33,965 nucleotides of DNA from Anaerolinea sp. (lineage in GTDB: Bacteria > Chloroflexota > Limnocylindria > Limnocylindrales > CSP1-4), in contig PNKK01000004.1 in NCBI GenBank assembly GCA_013822395.1, positions 1-33,965 on the forward strand. Reading direction: 5' to 3'. The notes beneath the pieces are model-generated. The model worked only from the letters and a program-made list of their open reading frames with translations, ran no database searches and had not been told where the DNA came from. The position numbers and the translations under genes were made by a program. Numbering within the stretch: position 1 is the stretch's first letter; each line of letters opens with the position of its first letter. Below are positions 31,538 through 33,965 of this stretch, piece by piece.

Positions 31538-32376
31538 CGGCGGATCGCCCACTTCTCGAAGACGCCGAGCAGCGCATCCGTCGTCTTGCCGAGCACCGCG
31601 AGGAGAATGATCGCGAGGAGAATCCGGTCGACCCGCCCGTTGTTCTGCGAGTCGACGAGGAGGAACCCGAGGCCCGTCGACGAGGCGATGAGCTCGGCGG
31701 CGACGAGGAAGAGCCACGACTGAGCGAGCGCCAGCCGGAGGCCAGAGATGACCGACGGCAGGACCGCCGGCAGCTGGACCGTCGTGAAGAGCCGCGCGCC
31801 ATGCAGCCCGAACGCCCGACCTGCCTCGACGAGCTGACGGTCGACATGCCGGAGCGCCGCCGACACGGTTGTGTAGACGGGGAAGAACGCACCGATCGCG
31901 ATGAGGGTGATCTTCGACTCCTCGCCGATCTTGAGCCAGAGGATGAGCAGCGGAACCCAGGCGAGCGACGGAACGGCCCGAATCGCCCCGAGCGTGGAGC
32001 CGAAGAATACGTCCCAGGCGCGGGCGAGGCCTGTCGTGGCCCCCAACGCCAGCCCCAGCGAGGCTCCGACGGCGAAACCGACGAGGACCCGCTGGCTGGA
32101 GATCGCCACGTACTGGCCGAGGAGGCCACGCTGGATCAGCTCCACGCCGGCCCCCAAGACCATCCACGGCGACGGCAGCTGGGCGATCGTGAAGAGCCTG
32201 AGCGAGGTCGTCAGCTGCCAGGCGGCGAGGATCGCGAACGGCAGGGCCGCACCGCCGACGATCCGCACGAGCCGCCTCGGGATGAGCGGCCGGCGGCGGG
32301 TCTCGACGGCTCGGCGGCGGGTCAGCGGCATCGCCGCGAGCACCCTGGCGCGGGCCGGCGCCGTTCGGTCGGTCAT
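31528..32376 (-). CDS. ssuC: ABC transporter permease, aliphatic sulfonate/taurine/nitrate type
   Basis: This is a 282-residue inner-membrane permease with about six transmembrane helices after a basic N-terminus. The cytoplasmic EAA loop that contacts the ATPase is clear (EAGRAFGLHGARLFTTVQLP), as are PSPWMVLGAGVELI and RAVPSLAWVPLLILWLKIGE, typical of the SsuC/TauC/NrtB subgroup. The ligand cannot be fixed from the permease alone. It is followed by the CoA-binding gene and metY with overlaps; the binding protein lies 52 nt upstream. Confidence 0.92.
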   Translation of the reverse strand: MTDRTAPARARVLAAMPLTRRRAVETRRRPLIPRRLVRIVGGAALPFAILAAWQLTTSLRLFTIAQLPSPWMVLGAGVELIQRGLLGQYVAISSQRVLVGFAVGASLGLALGATTGLARAWDVFFGSTLGAIRAVPSLAWVPLLILWLKIGEESKITLIAIGAFFPVYTTVSAALRHVDRQLVEAGRAFGLHGARLFTTVQLPAVLPSVISGLRLALAQSWLFLVAAELIASSTGLGFLLVDSQNNGRVDRILLAIILLAVLGKTTDALLGVFEKWAIRRWT

Positions 32377-32428
32377 CCGATCCTCCGCTCGCCAGGTCTG
32401 TCCCCACAGGTAGCGGCGAATGGATTCT

Positions 32429-33478
32429 TCATTCGAACACGCTCGGGTCGGCCTTCTTGACGAACGAATCGTTCAGCAGGCCGGCGAGGGCCGCGTCGAT
32501 CTGGTCCTGGCTCGAGACGTCGCCCGACTCGACGAAGATCGGGCCGATCTTCTTGAGGACGGCGATCTGAGCCGGACCCGGGATCGGATCGACGTCGAGG
32601 TTCGAGCGTTCTGTGATCACCTTCATCGCAACGGCGAGGTCGATCGCGGCGGCATCGCTCAGGATCCGGGCGGTCTCATCGGGGTTGTCCTTCGCCCAGG
32701 CCCGGGCGCGCTCGTAGGCGTCGACCACGATCTGAGCGACGTCCGGCTTCTGGGCAAGGAACGCCTCCGTCGCGCTGAGGAAGCCGTAGCTGTTGAAGCC
32801 GACATTCCGGTAGAGGAGAACGGCCCCCGACGCCTCGGCCCCGGCCATGATCGGGTCGAGCCCGGCCCAGGCGTCGACCGAGCCGTTCTGGAGGGCCGCC
32901 CAGCCGTCGGCATGCTGGAGGACCTCGACGGTCACGTCGGACGCCTTGAAGCCCGCCTGGTCGAGCGCCTGGAGGAGGAAGAAGTACGGGTCGGTCCCCT
33001 TCGTCGCCGCGATCCTCCTGCCCTTGAGGTCGGCCACCGTCTTGATCGGCGAGTCCTTCCGGACGACGAGGGCGGCCCATTCAGGCTGCGAGAAGATGTC
33101 GATCGTCTTGATCGGCGAGCCGTTTGAGCGGGCGAGAAGAGCGGCCGAGCCAGCGGTCGAGCCGACGTCGATGGCGCCGGCCCGGAGCGCCTCATTGGCC
33201 TTGTTGGACCCCGCCGACTTGACCCAGTTGACGGTGATTCCCTGAGCCGCGAGCTTCGTCTCGAGCCAGCCGTTCTGCTTGATCACCAGGCTGAGCGGGT
33301 TGTAGGTCGCGAAGTCGATGTTGAGCGTGCCGCCGGTCGTGCCGGTGCTCGCGCCGTCGACGGCGGCGGAGCCGGCCGGAGTGTCGCCGGTGCCCGCGAT
33401 GCTGTAGCCGGCGAACGCGACGGCGACGGCGATTGCGACCGCGACGAGCAAGGCGCTGACGGAGCGTTGGTGGCGCAT
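32429..33478 (-). CDS. ssuA: ABC transporter substrate-binding protein, SsuA-like
   Basis: This is a 349-residue exported binding protein. A signal or anchor segment (SALLVAVAIAVAVAFAGYSIA) is followed by an NMT1/SsuA-type fold with LNIDFATYNPLSLVIKQNGW, GSNKANEALRAGAIDVGST, TVADLKGRRIAATKGTDPYF and SVDAWAGLDPIM. ATG 33478 is preferred over ATG 33499, because AAAGGA (33495-33490) lies inside the latter's first codons and is spaced 11 nt from 33478. A likely ligand is an alkanesulfonate or taurine; SsuD/TauD is not in the window to confirm this. Confidence 0.9.
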   Translation of the reverse strand: MRHQRSVSALLVAVAIAVAVAFAGYSIAGTGDTPAGSAAVDGASTGTTGGTLNIDFATYNPLSLVIKQNGWLETKLAAQGITVNWVKSAGSNKANEALRAGAIDVGSTAGSAALLARSNGSPIKTIDIFSQPEWAALVVRKDSPIKTVADLKGRRIAATKGTDPYFFLLQALDQAGFKASDVTVEVLQHADGWAALQNGSVDAWAGLDPIMAGAEASGAVLLYRNVGFNSYGFLSATEAFLAQKPDVAQIVVDAYERARAWAKDNPDETARILSDAAAIDLAVAMKVITERSNLDVDPIPGPAQIAVLKKIGPIFVESGDVSSQDQIDAALAGLLNDSFVKKADPSVFE

Positions 33479-33520
33479 CGGACTGGGGTTCCTTTCCATG
33501 TCGTGATCCTGGTGTCGAGA

Positions 33521-33557
33521 CGGGTCAGCGGGTGTCGTGGAGCGGGTCAGTGGGTGT
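33521..33557. repeat. Short direct repeat at the ssuB-ssuA junction
   Basis: CGGGTCAG(C/T)GGGTGT occurs at 33521-33535 and 33543-33557, offset by 22 bp, and includes the ssuB stop. It may be a local duplication. Confidence 0.6.
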
Positions 33558-33965
33558 GCCGGTCGATGCCGAGGCCGGCAAGGAGCGTCGCTCGAAGCTC
33601 CGCCAGCTCGGCCGAACCGCGGTCGCGTGGACGCTGGCCGGGAACACCGAGGACCTCACGGATCGTCGCCCCTTCGCGGCCCGGCTCCGTGCCGAGCAGG
33701 ACGACCCGATCGGCGAGCTGAAGCGCCTCATCGACGTCATGGGTGACGAGCAGCACCGTTGTCGGGGCGGCCGCGTGGACGTCGAGCAGGAGGTCCTGCA
33801 TCTTCAAGCGAGTCAGCGCGTCGAGCGAACCGAACGGCTCGTCGAGGAGGAGGACGCCGGGGTTCCGAGCGAGCGCACGGGCAAGCGACGTCCGCTGGGC
33901 CATTCCACCTGACACCTCGCGGGGCCGGTGGTTGGCGAATGCCGTCAGCTCGACGAGGTCGAGCA
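33547..33965 (-). CDS. ssuB: ABC transporter ATPase, SsuB/TauB type (5'-truncated by the window)
   Basis: The C-terminal 138 residues are visible, reading in from the right edge. The ABC signature VSGGMAQRTSLARALARNP, Walker B VLLLDEPFGSLD, the D-loop and the H-loop LLVTHDVDEALQLADRV are all present and in order. The Walker A part lies beyond the window. SGGM rather than SGGQ is common in the nitrate/sulfonate subgroup. The stop at 33547 is 68 nt before ssuA. Confidence 0.93.
   Translation of the reverse strand, partial: LDLVELTAFANHRPREVSGGMAQRTSLARALARNPGVLLLDEPFGSLDALTRLKMQDLLLDVHAAAPTTVLLVTHDVDEALQLADRVVLLGTEPGREGATIREVLGVPGQRPRDRGSAELAELRATLLAGLGIDRHTH

Noticed and set aside
1..33965. 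tRNA, rRNA, tmRNA, RNase P RNA, SRP RNA and CRISPR arrays
   Set aside because: No T-loop-like GGTTCGAATCC, conserved rRNA block, tmRNA or RNase P core motif, or regularly spaced repeat array was seen on either strand.

Overview
The window is about 34 kb of GC-rich DNA (roughly 70% by eye) from a free-living bacterium. The best guess is a soil or freshwater Chloroflexota of the Limnocylindria/Ellin6529 type. This rests on the GC content, many GTG and TTG starts, apparently leaderless promoters, a long SPFH/NfeD pair, a receiver-CpaE fusion and tandem Fem-like transferases. Family identities are recognised by eye, so phylum is inference. I see no rRNA, tRNA, CRISPR array, replication origin or intact mobile element.

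Layout: positions 1-2127 (all + strand) form a small accessory stretch. It holds the end of a beta/gamma-crystallin-like protein, a small Cys-containing secreted protein, a truncated IS630-type transposase remnant and a member of an uncharacterised family. The middle two are visibly less GC-rich than the rest. A 558-bp gap (2128-2685) follows. From 2686 to the right end almost everything is on the minus strand.

Read in transcription order (right to left), the minus-strand units are: (a) a sulfur unit, 33965-29673: ssuB (partial), ssuA and ssuC of an aliphatic-sulfonate-type ABC importer, then a YccU-like CoA-binding protein and O-acetylhomoserine sulfhydrylase; (b) ppa and thpR, then a proline-rich secreted or anchored protein; (c) a zinc-ribbon protein, tyrA, a Nudix protein, NfeD and an SPFH protein (27516-23356); (d) a receiver-CpaE ATPase; (e) comM-dprA; (f) an Ig-like/CAP-domain surface protein plus a small conserved-looking protein; (g) an eight-gene unit topA-xerC-murJ-femA-like-femB-like-GNAT-femC-like-murE, in which every junction overlaps by 1 or 4 nt; (h) rel. 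The only plus-strand gene inside this block is a degenerate receiver-like protein at 18592-18990.

Unit (g) is the most interesting part. DNA topology, chromosome-dimer resolution, lipid II flipping, four consecutive GNAT-fold transferases (three Fem-like, one CelD/BcsL-like) and the third-residue ligase MurE are translated as one coupled chain. This suggests a dedicated system for building a branched peptidoglycan stem peptide, with MurE carrying EDPR where diaminopimelate enzymes carry DNPR. A second theme is promoter structure. topA, ppa, comM and rel each have a TANNNT hexamer 7-10 nt before the start codon, which predicts leaderless or nearly leaderless mRNAs. A pair of 35-bp direct repeats, 73 bp apart, sits directly upstream of the ppa hexamer.
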